Of a stretch of DNA of 64,000 bases, positions 38,836-49,404 are shown one piece after another (positions within the stretch are counted from its first letter, which is position 1; every line of letters starts with the position of its first letter). The DNA lies in the NCBI GenBank assembly GCA_028994555.1, contig JARDVN010000001.1:3472001-3536000 (forward strand), read 5' to 3'. The notes under the pieces are model-generated. The model saw nothing but the letters and a program-made list of their open reading frames with translations, had not been told where the DNA came from and did not search any database. This DNA comes from Citrobacter amalonaticus. GTDB lineage: Bacteria > Pseudomonadota > Gammaproteobacteria > Enterobacterales > Enterobacteriaceae. The position numbers were made by a program, and so were the translations under genes.

Positions 38836-40032
38836 ATGTCTTTAAGCGCGAATTCTGACGCCGTAACCTATGCCAAAGCGGCCAATGCCAGAACGGCAGC
38901 GGAAACCGGCGATCGTATTGAGTGGGTGAAGTTATCACTGGCTTTTCTGCCGCTGGCTACCCCGGTGAGTGACGCCAAGGTGTTGACCGGTCGCCAGAAA
39001 CCGCTTACCGAGGTGGCGATCATCATTGCGGAGATCCGCAGCCGCGATGGATTTGAAGGCGTCGGTTTCAGCTATTCAAAACGCGCCGGTGGTCAGGGTA
39101 TTTACGCTCATGCCAAAGAGTTAGCCGACAACCTGCTCGGTGAAGATCCGAATGACATCGACAAAATCTACACCAAACTGCTGTGGGCGGGCGCATCCGT
39201 TGGCCGCAGCGGCATGGCGGTTCAGGCCATCTCCCCTATCGATATTGCCCTCTGGGACATGAAAGCCAAACGTGCCGGCCTGCCGCTGGCAAAACTGTTG
39301 GGCGCCCATCGGGACTCCGTGCAGTGCTACAACACGTCCGGCGGCTTTCTGCATACGCCGCTCGATCAGGTACTGAAAAATGTGGTGATTTCGCGCGAAA
39401 ATGGCATTGGCGGGATCAAACTGAAAGTTGGACAGCCCAACTGCGCCGAGGATATCCGCCGTTTAACCGCCGTTCGCGAAGCACTGGGTGATGACTTCCC
39501 GTTAATGGTCGATGCCAACCAGCAGTGGGATCGTGAAACGGCAATCCGTATGGGACGCAAAATGGAGCAGTTCAATCTCATCTGGATTGAAGAGCCTCTG
39601 GACGCCTACGACGTTGAAGGTCACGCCCAGCTTGCCGCCGCGCTGGATACGCCCATCGCAACCGGTGAAATGTTGACCAGTTTCCGCGAGCACGAACAGC
39701 TGATTCTGGGTAACGCCAGCGATTTCGTCCAGCCAGATGCCCCGCGCGTGGGCGGCATCTCGCCATTCCTGAAAATTATGGATCTGGCCGCGAAGCACGG
39801 TCGTAAACTGGCGCCGCATTTTGCCATGGAAGTTCACCTGCATCTGTCCGCCGCCTATCCGCTGGAGCCGTGGCTGGAGCATTTCGAATGGCTGAACCCG
39901 CTGTTCAATGAACAGCTTGAACTGCGCGATGGTCGCATGTGGATCTCCGATCGTCATGGTCTGGGCTTCACCCTGAGCGAACAGGCACGCCGCTGGACTC
40001 AATTAAGCTGCGAGTTTGGCAAACGCCCTTAA
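38836..40032 (+). CDS. L-talarate/galactarate dehydratase
   Basis: 398 residues. Enolase-superfamily dehydratase removing water from L-talarate or galactarate to give 5-keto-4-deoxy-glucarate. It follows my memory of Salmonella STM3697 almost residue for residue. The KxK motif GGIKLKVG (about 195-199; the second Lys is a catalytic base), metal ligand Asp in MVDANQQW (about 226), Glu in IEEPL (about 252), Glu in ATGEML (about 278) and catalytic His in APHFAMEVH (about 328) are all present. ATG 38836 is chosen over 38797 because of AAGGAG; 38797 lies inside an operator. Intact. Confidence 0.92.
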   Translation: MSLSANSDAVTYAKAANARTAAETGDRIEWVKLSLAFLPLATPVSDAKVLTGRQKPLTEVAIIIAEIRSRDGFEGVGFSYSKRAGGQGIYAHAKELADNLLGEDPNDIDKIYTKLLWAGASVGRSGMAVQAISPIDIALWDMKAKRAGLPLAKLLGAHRDSVQCYNTSGGFLHTPLDQVLKNVVISRENGIGGIKLKVGQPNCAEDIRRLTAVREALGDDFPLMVDANQQWDRETAIRMGRKMEQFNLIWIEEPLDAYDVEGHAQLAAALDTPIATGEMLTSFREHEQLILGNASDFVQPDAPRVGGISPFLKIMDLAAKHGRKLAPHFAMEVHLHLSAAYPLEPWLEHFEWLNPLFNEQLELRDGRMWISDRHGLGFTLSEQARRWTQLSCEFGKRP

Positions 40033-40104
40033 TTCCCATTGGCGGGAAGCATTCCCGCCCTCTTACCTTACAGAACGCTTTCTGCCCTTACCGAGGAGTA
40101 GAGA

Positions 40105-41416
40105 ATGAACACAATGATAAAGCGCACCAAAGTGCGTTACAGCATCCTTATATTTTTATTTCTTGCCACCGTATTTAATTATGCCGATCGGGCGACATTA
40201 TCCGTCGTCGCGCCGATTATGAGTAAAGAATTAGGCTTTGACCCTGAAGCGATGGGGCTGGCTTTTTCGTCTTTTGGTATTGCGTATGTGATCATGCAAT
40301 TACCCGGCGGCTGGTTATTAGACCGCTACGGTTCGCGCCTGGTTTATGGCTGCGCACTGATCGGCTGGTCACTGGTGACCATGTTCCAGGGTACTATCTA
40401 TCTTTATGCCAGCCCACTGATAGTGCTGATTATTCTGCGTTTACTGATGGGCGCAATCGAGGCCCCCGCCTTCCCGGCAAACAGTCGCTTAAGCGTACAG
40501 TGGTTCCCGAATAATGAACGTGGGTTTGTCACCTCGGTTTATCAGGCGGCGCAATATATCTCGCTGGGGATTATTACCCCGCTGATGACCATTATTCTGC
40601 ATAACCTGAGCTGGCATTTTGTCTTTTATTATATCGGCGCCATTGGCGTTATTCTCGGTGTCTTCTGGTTAATTAAAGTTAAAGATCCAATGCACCATCC
40701 GAAAGTGAATCAGCTGGAAATTGACTATATTCGCGAAGGTGGCGGTGAACCGATGCTGGGCAGTAAAAAAAGAGACGCAAAAGGTCTCGTTCGCGCAGAT
40801 CAAAAGCGTCTGCGTCAACCGGATGATGATCGGTGTCTACATCGGGCAGTTCTGCGTCACCTCTATCACCTGGTTCTTCCTGACCTGGTTTCCGACCTAT
40901 CTGTATCAGGCTAAAGGGATGTCGATTCTGAAAGTGGGTTTCGTTGCCAGTATCCCGGCGATTGCCGGATTTATCGGCGGCCTGCTCGGCGGGGTGTTCT
41001 CAGACTGGTTACTTAAGCGCGGCTACAGCCTCACTATCGCGCGTAAACTGCCGGTAATTTGCGGCATGCTGCTCTCCTGCGTGATTGTTATTGCTAACTA
41101 CACCTCTTCGGAGTTCGTGGTCATTGCCGCGATGAGCCTGGCCTTTTTCGCAAAAGGGTTTGGCAACCTCGGCTGGTGCGTCCTCAGCGATACGTCGCCG
41201 AAAGAGGTACTGGGCATTGCGGGTGGCGTCTTTAATATGTGCGGCAACATGGCAAGTATCATCACCCCGCTGGTGATCGGCGTGATTCTGGCCAATACTC
41301 AGTCGTTTGACTTCGCCATTTTGTACGTTGGCTCAATGGGCCTGATTGGCCTGATTTCCTACCTGTTTATTGTTGGACCGTTGGATCGCATTACGCTAAC
41401 CCCGTCTGCTGCCTGA
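40105..41416 (+). CDS. MFS acid-sugar (galactarate/glucarate-type) transporter (frame broken once)
   Basis: Anion:cation symporter family with 12 helices; restored length 436. Typical GarP/GudP features: NYADRATLSVVAPIM (about 24-38), GIAYVIMQLPGGWLLDRYGSR (motif A-like), EAPAFPANSRLSVQWFPNNERG. A7 at 40765-40771 shifts the frame in the central loop; six A joins SKKETQKVSFAQIKSV to the C-terminal half. It lies 72 bases after the dehydratase, presumably one operon that imports its substrate. Confidence 0.88.
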
Positions 41417-41442
41417 TTGTCCGTATGGCGACGCTTTCGCCC

Positions 41443-41484
41443 CGCTGTTCCAGGATTGCACTCCCCCCGGAACAGCGTTTTTTT
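41443..41484 (+). terminator. Terminator of the talarate operon
   Basis: cgctgttcc (41443-41451) pairs with ggaacagcg (41469-41477), followed by seven T. 26 bases after the transporter stop. Confidence 0.85.
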
Positions 41485-41512
41485 AACGCGTGTACCGCGA
41501 CTCTCGTTGCTT

Positions 41513-42131
41513 TCAGATGATCCCATTGTTTTTCAACACCTGGCGTAATTCTGCCCGCTGACAGACTGCATCCGCTATCGCGCTGATATTCGGCGAATTA
41601 TCCTGGAACCAGTCATGGCCCGGTCCCCACGTACGCATCACGCACAGATAACAGTCGAGCAGCGTTAACTGTTCGCCGAAGGCATACGGTTCCGCACTTA
41701 ATTGATCGTTCAGCCAGAGGTAGAGCGATTTACGGTATTCGATACAGTTCTTTTTCAACGATGCGGGCGCATCAGGAACCCAGCGTTCCGGATAGTCGGC
41801 ATACGTAAATGTCGGATAGATATTGGCCACCAGCCAGATCAATAAACGCTGAAACTGCTGGCGCTCTGTACGCCCGACGGGCGGTGCCAGATCGGGACGA
41901 CGATCGAGTACCATCAGCGCGATGGCGGCTGTTTCGGTCATCACTTCGCCATTTTCAAGCGTCAGCGTCGGGACCTGGCACAGCGGATTGATTTTTTGCA
42001 ACAGATCGCGCTGCGGTCCTTCACGGTCAAAACCGCTGACATCGACAAAACGATACGGAATGTCCGCCAGGGTAAGCATTACTTCGCTGATCGCTGACCC
42101 CCCACCCAGGCGCGCCATAAAGCTTAATCAT
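41513..42131 (-). CDS. yncG: Glutathione S-transferase-like protein YncG (frame broken near start)
   Basis: 205 residues when corrected. N-terminal thioredoxin-like domain (MIKLYGAPGWGSAISEVMLTLADI, SAIS in place of a catalytic Ser/Cys loop) with cis-Pro in CQVPTLTLE and the Glu-Thr-Ala pair METAAIALM; C-terminal helical domain. C6 at 42098-42103 shifts the frame at codon 11; with five C the ATG is 42131. As given only a frame from 42118 is open. Substrate unknown. Backbone gene next to ansP in E. coli. Confidence 0.88.
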
Positions 42132-42534
42132 ACTGCCTCCTGCAGGTTAAAACTCTAAGTGTAGAGTAAACTGCCTGTCTGGCACGGCTTTATGACCGCT
42201 CCTCCCGTTTGCACCCTACAAAATTTAATAGGTCAGGAAAAATCATCTGCCTGGCCGCATGGGTGCTGGCTTATTTTCTTTTTGGCATCGTTTTATTGGT
42301 CAGATTTCACTTAAGAAAGTGCCCTGACCTTTTCAGGTTACGCAGTTGTATTTATTTTTTCATTTTAATGACATGTCATTTTATATAACGCATGTAAATT
42401 TCATTTTAAATACTTTCACCATTCTGATGTTTAGTAGAGAATGCAGCATTCTAAATATATCAATAGCTATTATCCGTCAGCCCCGGCTGTCGGACTTTTG
42501 TGTTTATTCCGCACAGCATCACCAGGAGTCTTTC
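42132..42534. other. Non-coding region before the chemoreceptor gene
   Basis: 403 bases between divergent yncG and the chemoreceptor. Moderately AT-rich after 42300; AGGAG at 42522-42526 is the chemoreceptor ribosome site. I found no convincing sigma-28 promoter, terminator or repeat. Confidence 0.35.
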
Positions 42535-44076
42535 ATGAGAAGTAACAGTCCAGTTACACAGAAAGAGTATTTGCTTAACGAGAAAGCGACGCTGTTATCG
42601 ACAACGAATACGCAAAGCCATATTACCTATGCGAATTCAGCGTTTATCGATGCCAGCGGATTTGGCGAAAATCAACTGATGGGCGAACCCCATAATATCA
42701 TCCGTCATCCGGATATGCCGCCTGCCGCGTTTGCTGATATGTGGTTTACCCTGCAACAGGGCGATAGCTGGACCGGGATGGTCAAGAACCGTCGACAGAA
42801 CGGCGATCACTACTGGGTTCGCGCCAACGTCACGCCGGTCTGGCATAACGAGCAATTAACCGGATACATCTCGGTGCGCACCGTTCCTGCACGTAAGGAA
42901 ATTGCGCAAAGCGAGCAGCTTTATCAAAAGATCAATAACCATAATTTCAAGGGGCATCGTTTATTTAAGGGGATTGTTATTCGTCGTGGCGCCCTGGCCT
43001 GTTTATCAGTATTTAAATGGTTATCCATCCGCCAGCGCGTTAATTATGCTATTGCCACAAGTATATTCCTCGCGCTGGGTATTATTTTCTTAGTCACTAA
43101 TCCACTTATTCAGGCGGGCGCGGTTACTCTCTTATTTTTGCTGCTGGCTATTTACCTTAAGTATCAAATTTGTCATCCGGTTAAACAAATTTTGTCGCAA
43201 ATGCAGAAAGTGGTCGCCGGGCGAAAACCGGACAGTATTCATTTACATCGTGTCGATGAACTGGGAATGATGATGCGTCTGGTGAATCAGGCTGGGTTAA
43301 ACCTGAATTCACTGGTCGATGATGTCAGTACCCAAATTACCGGGATTCAGGAGATCAGCAAGCGCGTCAGCCAGGAAGGCGCGGCGTTGCATAAGCGATC
43401 TGAGGAGACCTCGGCCAACCTGCAGCAAACCGCAGCAGCCATTGAAGAAATTGGCAGCGCGGTGCAACAAACCGCTGATACTGCCGCACAAACGATGACG
43501 ATGGCGGACAGAACCAGCGCGAATGCCAGCGAAGGCGGCGACTTTATGAAGCAGACAATTGGCATGATGCAGTCGATCTCCCGCGATAACAGGCAAATCG
43601 TCGACATCATCGGCGTGATCGACAGTATTGCTTTCCAGACCAATATTCTTGCGCTTAACGCGGCGGTCGAAGCCGCACGTGCCGGAGAGTCTGGCCGCGG
43701 GTTCGCGGTCGTTGCCGCCGAAGTGCGAAATCTGGCGCAGCACTCCGCGTCTGCTGCCAAAGAGATTGCCGCACTGATTGAGAAGAACGTCGCCAACGTC
43801 AATGCGGGCGTAAGCATGGTCGAACAAACAGAAACCCATCTAACCGGAATGATCGACGACGTGTTCCGGATGTCGGGCATGATTAAGGAAATTGGCCTCG
43901 CGACGCGTGAACAAACCCAGGCGCTGGAACTGATTAACGACTCGATCTCCCGCATCGGTACGATGACCGATAACAATGCCGCAATGGTCGAAAGCGTCAG
44001 GGACGCTGCCGGCAACCTTTCCGGGCGATCCTCACGTCTGCAACAAGCCGTACACGTCTTCGGCGCCTCTGCTTAA
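42535..44076 (+). CDS. Aer-like methyl-accepting chemotaxis protein (PAS receptor)
   Basis: 513 residues. N-terminal cytoplasmic PAS domain (about 15-125; [23 protein letters not shown] and [21 protein letters not shown] as in Aer), two hydrophobic segments (about 178-222) without a periplasmic domain, HAMP-like linker, then the MCP signalling domain with the hairpin tip [32 protein letters not shown]. Aer binds FAD and senses redox for aerotaxis; FAD binding here is inferred. It ends VFGASA, without the CheR-tethering pentapeptide. ATG 42535 chosen for AGGAG; the open frame from 42346 adds an unrelated N-terminus. Not in this place in E. coli. Confidence 0.85.
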   Translation: MRSNSPVTQKEYLLNEKATLLSTTNTQSHITYANSAFIDASGFGENQLMGEPHNIIRHPDMPPAAFADMWFTLQQGDSWTGMVKNRRQNGDHYWVRANVTPVWHNEQLTGYISVRTVPARKEIAQSEQLYQKINNHNFKGHRLFKGIVIRRGALACLSVFKWLSIRQRVNYAIATSIFLALGIIFLVTNPLIQAGAVTLLFLLLAIYLKYQICHPVKQILSQMQKVVAGRKPDSIHLHRVDELGMMMRLVNQAGLNLNSLVDDVSTQITGIQEISKRVSQEGAALHKRSEETSANLQQTAAAIEEIGSAVQQTADTAAQTMTMADRTSANASEGGDFMKQTIGMMQSISRDNRQIVDIIGVIDSIAFQTNILALNAAVEAARAGESGRGFAVVAAEVRNLAQHSASAAKEIAALIEKNVANVNAGVSMVEQTETHLTGMIDDVFRMSGMIKEIGLATREQTQALELINDSISRIGTMTDNNAAMVESVRDAAGNLSGRSSRLQQAVHVFGASA

Positions 44077-44082
44077 TTCCCC

Positions 44083-44112
44083 ACCCGCTCTGCCTGTTCA
44101 GCGCGGGTTTTC
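44083..44112 (+). terminator. Terminator after the chemoreceptor gene
   Basis: acccgc (44083-44088) pairs with gcgggt (44103-44108), followed by tttc; 7 bases after the stop. Confidence 0.5.
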
Positions 44113-44304
44113 ACTTCAGTTCTGGTTGATTATTCCGCAATCTGACCATTGTGAATGGACTATTTTGCACGGTTAATTATTTGCAGGTAGGATGCTCCGC
44201 CGGTGGTGTTATCCCTACCCAGAATGACGGGAAATATCGCCCGCGTCGCAACGCAGGGTTGCGGCGAAAGGTTCGATTTATCAGACAGGTAAACAGGTAA
44301 CGTA

Positions 44305-45747
44305 ATGAATACACAAGAAACAACGGTGTCGGAGCAGCATGCGGCGAAACGACGCTGGTTGAATGCCCATGAAGAGGGGTATCACAAAGCGATGGGCAAC
44401 CGTCAGGTCCAGATGATCGCCATCGGCGGCGCCATTGGGACCGGGTTATTTTTGGGAGCCGGTGCGCGCCTGCAGATGGCGGGGCCGGCGCTGGCGCTGG
44501 TTTATCTGGTCTGCGGGATTTTCTCATTCTTTATTCTGCGCGCACTGGGCGAACTGGTTTTGCACCGCCCGTCCAGCGGCAGCTTCGTCTCCTATGCCCG
44601 TGAATTTCTCGGCGAGAAAGCCGCCTACGTCGCAGGCTGGATGTACTTCATCAACTGGGCGATGACCGGTATCGTCGATATCACCGCCGTCGCGCTGTAT
44701 ATGCATTACTGGGGCGCATTTGGTGATGTTCCGCAGTGGGTCTTTGCCCTCGGCGCGCTGGCGATTGTCGGCACCATGAACATGATCGGCGTGAAATGGT
44801 TTGCGGAGATGGAGTTCTGGTTTGCGCTGGTGAAAGTGCTGGCCATTGTACTCTTTCTGGTGGTCGGGACGATTTTCCTCGGCTCGGGTAAACCGCTGGA
44901 CGGTAACGCCACCGGTTTTCATTTGATTACCGATAATGGCGGATTCTTCCCTCATGGCCTGCTGCCTGCACTGGTGCTGGTACAAGGAGTGGTCTTTGCT
45001 TTTGCTTCTATCGAACTGGTGGGAACTGCTGCTGGCGAGTGTAAAGACCCGCAGACGATGGTACCGAAAGCCATCAACAGCGTGATCTGGCGTATTGGCC
45101 TGTTCTACGTTGGCTCTGTGGTATTGCTGGTTCTGCTGTTGCCGTGGAACGCCTATCAGGCAGGACAAAGCCCGTTTGTGACTTTCTTCTCGAAGCTCGG
45201 CGTGCCTTACATTGGCAGCATGATGAACATTGTCGTGCTGACTGCCGCCCTCTCCAGCCTGAACTCCGGTCTCTATTGCACCGGGCGCATTTTGCGTTCG
45301 ATGGCGATGGGCGGTTCTGCACCGAAATTCATGAGTAAGATGAGCCGTCAGCATGTGCCCTACGCGGGAATACTGGCGACGCTGGCGGTCTACGTTGTTG
45401 GGGTCTTTCTTAACTATCTGGTGCCGTCGCGGGTTTTCGAAATTGTCCTGAACTTTGCGTCACTGGGAATCATCGCCTCATGGGGCTTTATTGTGGTCTG
45501 CCAGTTGCGCCTGCGTCAGGCTATCAAACAAGGAAAAGCCGCTGACGTCAGCTTCAAATTGCCGGGTGCGCCTTTTACCTCGTGGTTGACGCTGCTGTTC
45601 CTGTTGAGCGTGCTGGTATTAATGGCGTTTGATTATCCGAACGGAACCTGGACCATTGCGTCCCTTCCGCTGATTGCCATTCTGCTGATCGCCGGCTGGT
45701 ACGGCGTACGTAAACGCGTGGCGGAAATACACCGGACTGCGCCATAA
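44305..45747 (+). CDS. ansP: L-asparagine permease AnsP
   Basis: 480 residues; APC-superfamily amino-acid transporter with 12 helices. Motif IAIGGAIGTGLFLGAG (about 38-53) is the substrate-binding unwound helix 1, and SFVSYAREFLGEKAAYVAGWMYFINWAMTGIVDITAVALYM is the family block (residues about 93-133). Slightly shorter at the C-terminus than the E. coli protein I recall (499). Backbone order yncG-ansP-yncE is kept apart from the inserted chemoreceptor. Intact. Confidence 0.9.
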   Translation: MNTQETTVSEQHAAKRRWLNAHEEGYHKAMGNRQVQMIAIGGAIGTGLFLGAGARLQMAGPALALVYLVCGIFSFFILRALGELVLHRPSSGSFVSYAREFLGEKAAYVAGWMYFINWAMTGIVDITAVALYMHYWGAFGDVPQWVFALGALAIVGTMNMIGVKWFAEMEFWFALVKVLAIVLFLVVGTIFLGSGKPLDGNATGFHLITDNGGFFPHGLLPALVLVQGVVFAFASIELVGTAAGECKDPQTMVPKAINSVIWRIGLFYVGSVVLLVLLLPWNAYQAGQSPFVTFFSKLGVPYIGSMMNIVVLTAALSSLNSGLYCTGRILRSMAMGGSAPKFMSKMSRQHVPYAGILATLAVYVVGVFLNYLVPSRVFEIVLNFASLGIIASWGFIVVCQLRLRQAIKQGKAADVSFKLPGAPFTSWLTLLFLLSVLVLMAFDYPNGTWTIASLPLIAILLIAGWYGVRKRVAEIHRTAP

Positions 45748-45752
45748 ACAAC

Positions 45753-45778
45753 AAGGCCTGCTCTTTCGGGCAGGCCTT
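45753..45778 (+). terminator. Terminator of ansP
   Basis: aaggcctgc (45753-45761) pairs with gcaggcctt (45770-45778), loop 8, six bases after the stop. Confidence 0.75.
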
Positions 45779-45800
45779 ATCAAGATTACAACTTCGCGTA

Positions 45801-45880
45801 TCTGCCGGATGACGGCTTCGCCTTACCCGGCCTACAACACCAGTCAGGCGTAGGCCTGATAAGCGAAGCGCCATCAGGCG
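45801..45880. repeat. REP pair between ansP and yncE
   Basis: Two REP units: tctgccggatgacggcttcg...ccggcctac (45801-45835) and an inverted one, gtaggcctgataagcgaagc...catcaggcg (to about 45880). Confidence 0.85.
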
Positions 45881-45900
45881 GTAGTCCGCCCTCTGGCGTC

Positions 45901-46962
45901 TTACAGGGCGATACGAATCACATCATCCGGCTCAGTGGCTTCTTTCTCGCGAGTGGATTTCTGCTTCACGCTCACGTACAGCGTTTTGCCATCGGCAGAC
46001 AGTGCCAGGCTGTTCGGGAAGGTTGGCGTATCAAACGTTTTCACCACTTTGTAACTCTTCGCGTCAATCACACTTACTTTACCCGCCTGACGGTGCGTGA
46101 CGTAAGCTTCATTACGCGTTGGGTTAAACAGTACGGCCAGCGATTCTGGCGCAGCCACTTTCGCCAGCACGTTGCCGTTGCGGGTATCGACAACCAACAC
46201 TTCCGCCGCTTTTGAATCGGTGACAAACGCGCGATGACCGGCGGTGTCGAGGCTCAGGTTAATAAAGAAGTGCTCTTTGCCGTCATCCAGGAGTTTTTTA
46301 CGGCTGAGGATTTTATTGCTGGCGGTATCGATGGTAATGAATTCGCCATCGGCATTGGTGGTGTACAGACGTTTCGCCTGGCTGTCGATCGCCAGACCGG
46401 TGCTCATCTTACCGGTATTCTGGATAGTCTCTTTCAGTGCGATTTTTTCGCCATCCACCACCCAAATCACGCTCTCTTTACCGAGACCGCTGATGTAAAC
46501 CGTGTTGCTGGCTTCATCGACAACCAGCTCACGCGGCTGCAGCGGACGCACCTCTTCTGAGCGCTTACGGGCATCGAGCACCAGACGCCCTTTCACTTCA
46601 CTCGTTTTCGCATCAATGGCCGTTACCGCGCTGTTCACCGTGTTACCGAACCACAGGGTCTGGGTCGCGTTGTTGATGGTGGCACCAAACGGCTTGAGAT
46701 CGTTATGAATCACCTGAGTGACGTCCAGCGTGACAGGATCAAGACGATAGACAATACCGCCCTTGTCCAGCTTGCGACTCTGCGAGGTCGCCAGCCACAG
46801 GGCGTTTTCCTGCTGGCTGAAGGCCATTTCGTAGGCGCCTTTGCCCACGCCTTTACGCAGCAGTTCTTCTGCCGCCTGAGCGCTGAATGAAGAAGCAACC
46901 AGCAGTGAACCTAACAGCAATGAACTCCGCAAACGCGGCGAGAACAGATGACGAAAATGCAT
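45901..46962 (-). CDS. yncE: YncE, periplasmic beta-propeller protein
   Basis: 353 residues, as in E. coli YncE. Signal peptide about 1-30 (RSSLLLGSLLVASSFSAQA) and a seven-bladed YVTN-type propeller (repeats such as NNATQTLWFGNTVNSAVTAID, EAYVTHRQAGKVSVIDAKS). The E. coli protein is iron-repressed through Fur and has been reported to bind DNA. Divergent from pqqU with a Fur-like box between. Intact. Confidence 0.93.
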   Translation of the reverse strand: MHFRHLFSPRLRSSLLLGSLLVASSFSAQAAEELLRKGVGKGAYEMAFSQQENALWLATSQSRKLDKGGIVYRLDPVTLDVTQVIHNDLKPFGATINNATQTLWFGNTVNSAVTAIDAKTSEVKGRLVLDARKRSEEVRPLQPRELVVDEASNTVYISGLGKESVIWVVDGEKIALKETIQNTGKMSTGLAIDSQAKRLYTTNADGEFITIDTASNKILSRKKLLDDGKEHFFINLSLDTAGHRAFVTDSKAAEVLVVDTRNGNVLAKVAAPESLAVLFNPTRNEAYVTHRQAGKVSVIDAKSYKVVKTFDTPTFPNSLALSADGKTLYVSVKQKSTREKEATEPDDVIRIAL

Positions 46963-47046
46963 GACGACTCCCTTTCATAAATAGCTATTTTGCTGCTTCA
47001 CATCGCTTCAACGAGCAACATCCTGGTATTGCTCTTGTTTATAGAT

Positions 47047-47065
47047 GGGAATGGTAATCATTATT
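47047..47065. promoter_or_regulatory. Fur box between yncE and pqqU
   Basis: The 19 bases starting at 47047 (gggaatggtaatcattatt) agree with GATAATGATAATCATTATC at 15 of 19 positions by my alignment. Placed between the divergent yncE and pqqU, it suits iron control of both. Confidence 0.75.
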
Positions 47066-47225
47066 CATGTGAATGTGGAGCATTTATTCGCATTCTGGCT
47101 ACAATCTTCTTAATTTCTCCATAAATTTTTAACGCATCGTGCCGTTAAAATTTTCAAATATTTACATATCCATTAACATAGAACTCACATACCTCTGGGT
47201 ACGTTCAATTTAACTGGCCTTTTTC

Positions 47226-49348
47226 ATGAAGATTATTTCCGCACGACATACCGCAGTACCCGCACTTTTTCTCCCGCTCGTCTTTTCATCGCCGGTTATG
47301 GCAGATGAGGCTAGCAATGCTCAGACAATGATCGTCAGCGCATCGCCCCAGGCGATATCAGAACTGGATACCCCGGCAGCCGTCAGCGTCGTCGATGGCG
47401 AAGATATGCGTCTGGCCGCGCCGCGCATCAACCTGTCAGAATCGCTGACCCGCGTGCCGGGGCTTCAGGTGCAAAACCGGCAAAACTATGCACAGGATTT
47501 GCAAATTTCGCTGCGCGGATTCGGCTCCCGATCCACCTATGGGATCCGCGGCATCCGTCTGTATGTGGACGGCATTCCGGCGACGATGCCGGACGGCCAG
47601 GGGCAGACATCGAACATCGATCTCAGCAGCGTACAGAACGTTGAAGTACTGCGCGGTCCCTTCTCTGCGCTGTACGGTAATGCCTCCGGCGGGGTAATGT
47701 CTGTCACCACCCAAACCGGTCAACAGCCCCCGACGATAGAAGCCAGCAGCTATTACGGCAGTTTCGGGAGCTGGCGTTACGGGCTAAAAGCCACGGGCGC
47801 GATGGGTGATGGCACTCAGGCGGGCGATGTGGATTACACGGTCTCCACCACCCGTTTCACCACCCACGGTTATCGCGATCGCAGCGGCGCGCAGAAAAAT
47901 CTGGCCAACGCAAAACTGGGGGGTTCGCATTGATGACGCCAGTAAGTTGAGTCTGATTTTCAATAGCGTCGACATTAAAGCCGACGATCCGGGCGGGCTT
48001 AGCGAAGCGGAATGGCGGGATCATCCGCGGCAATCTCCCCGCGCAGAGCAGTACAACACGCGTAAAACCATCAAGCAGACCCAGGCCGGATTGCGTTATG
48101 AGCACCAGATCAGTGCGCAGGATGACATGAGCGTGATGATGTACGCCGGAGAACGCGAAACCACGCAGTATCAGTCGATCCCTATGGCACCACAGCTTCG
48201 CCCCTCTCATGCCGGGGGGCGTGATCACCCTGCAGCGCCATTATCAGGGTATCGACAGTCGCTGGACGCATCGCGGTGAACTGGGCGTGCCCGTGACCTT
48301 CACCACCGGTTTGAACTACGAGAACATGAGCGAAAACCGCAAGGGCTATAACAACTATCGTCTGAACAACGGCGTGCCGGAGTACGGTCAGAAAGGCGAT
48401 CTGCGTCGCGATGAACGTAATCTGATGTGGAACGTGGATCCCTATCTGCAAACCCAGTGGCAACTGACTGACCAGCTCTCGCTGGATGCCGGCGTACGCT
48501 ACAGCTCGGTCTGGTTTGATTCCAACGATCATTACGTCACGCCGGGCAATGGCGATGACAGCGGTGACGCCAGCTACCATCAGTGGTTACCTGCCGGTTC
48601 GCTGAAATACGCCTTAACCGATGCGTGGAACATCTATCTCGCCGCGGGCCGGGGCTTTGAAACACCGACTATTAATGAGCTTTCCTACCGCGCTGACGGG
48701 CAAAGCGGGATGAATTTTGATCTCAAACCCTCGACCAACGATACGGTAGAGATCGGCAGTAAAACCCGGATTGGCGATGGATTACTGACGGCCGCCCTCT
48801 TCCAGACCGATACCGACAATGAACTGGTGGTCGATTCCAGCAGCGGCGGACGCACGACCTATAAAAACGCCGGGAAAACCCGTCGTCAGGGTGCGGAACT
48901 CGCCTGGGATCAACGCTTTGCCGGAAACTGGCGGTTCAACGCGTCGTGGACCTGGCTGGACGCCACTTACCGCAGTAACGTCTGTAACGATCAGAACTGC
49001 AACGGCAACCGGATGCCCGGCATCGCACGGAACATGGGATTCGCCTCGCTGGGTTACGTGCCTGATGATGGCTGGTACGCAGGAGCCGATGCGCGCTATA
49101 TGGGTGATATCATGGCTGATGATGAGAACACCGCTAAAGCGCCGTCTTATACCGTCGTTGGCCTGAATACCGGCTATAAATTCATCGTCAGCAGTCTAAC
49201 AGTGGACGTCTTTGGCCGTGTCGATAACCTGTTCGATAAGGAGTACGTCGGATCGGTCATCGTGAATGAATCGAATGGTCGCTACTACGAACCTGCACCA
49301 GGCCGAAACTATGGCGTGGGCGTCAATCTGGCCTGGCAGTTTGAGTAA
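47226..49348 (+). CDS. pqqU: TonB-dependent receptor PqqU (YncD) (frame broken twice)
   Basis: Outer membrane receptor for pyrroloquinoline quinone; E. coli YncD was renamed PqqU for this. Restored length 706. Signal peptide about 1-27; TonB box region EASNAQTMIVSA; plug domain (about 40-155; NLSESLTRVPGLQVQNRQNY, LRGFGSRSTYGIRGIRLYVDG, LRGPFSALYGNASGGVMSV) then a 22-strand barrel ending WQFE's aromatic (VNLAWQF). G6 at 47918-47923 and G6 at 48214-48219 shift the frame; five G each restores it. Start ATG 47226. Confidence 0.92.
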
Positions 49349-49369
49349 GACAGATTATTAATGCCGATC

Positions 49370-49390
49370 GAGCGGGGATCCCCCCCGCTC
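49370..49390. terminator. Hairpin between pqqU and mcbR
   Basis: gagcgggg (49370-49377) pairs with ccccgctc (49383-49390); a C7 run (49380-49386) is part of it, so its loop length may be wrong by a base. It can act on both converging genes. Confidence 0.6.
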
Positions 49391-49404
49391 TATTTAAGCC
49401 ATGC

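Noticed and set aside
49370..49390. Another homopolymer error at C7 49380-49386
   Set aside because: It is non-coding, inside a hairpin, so correct length cannot be judged.
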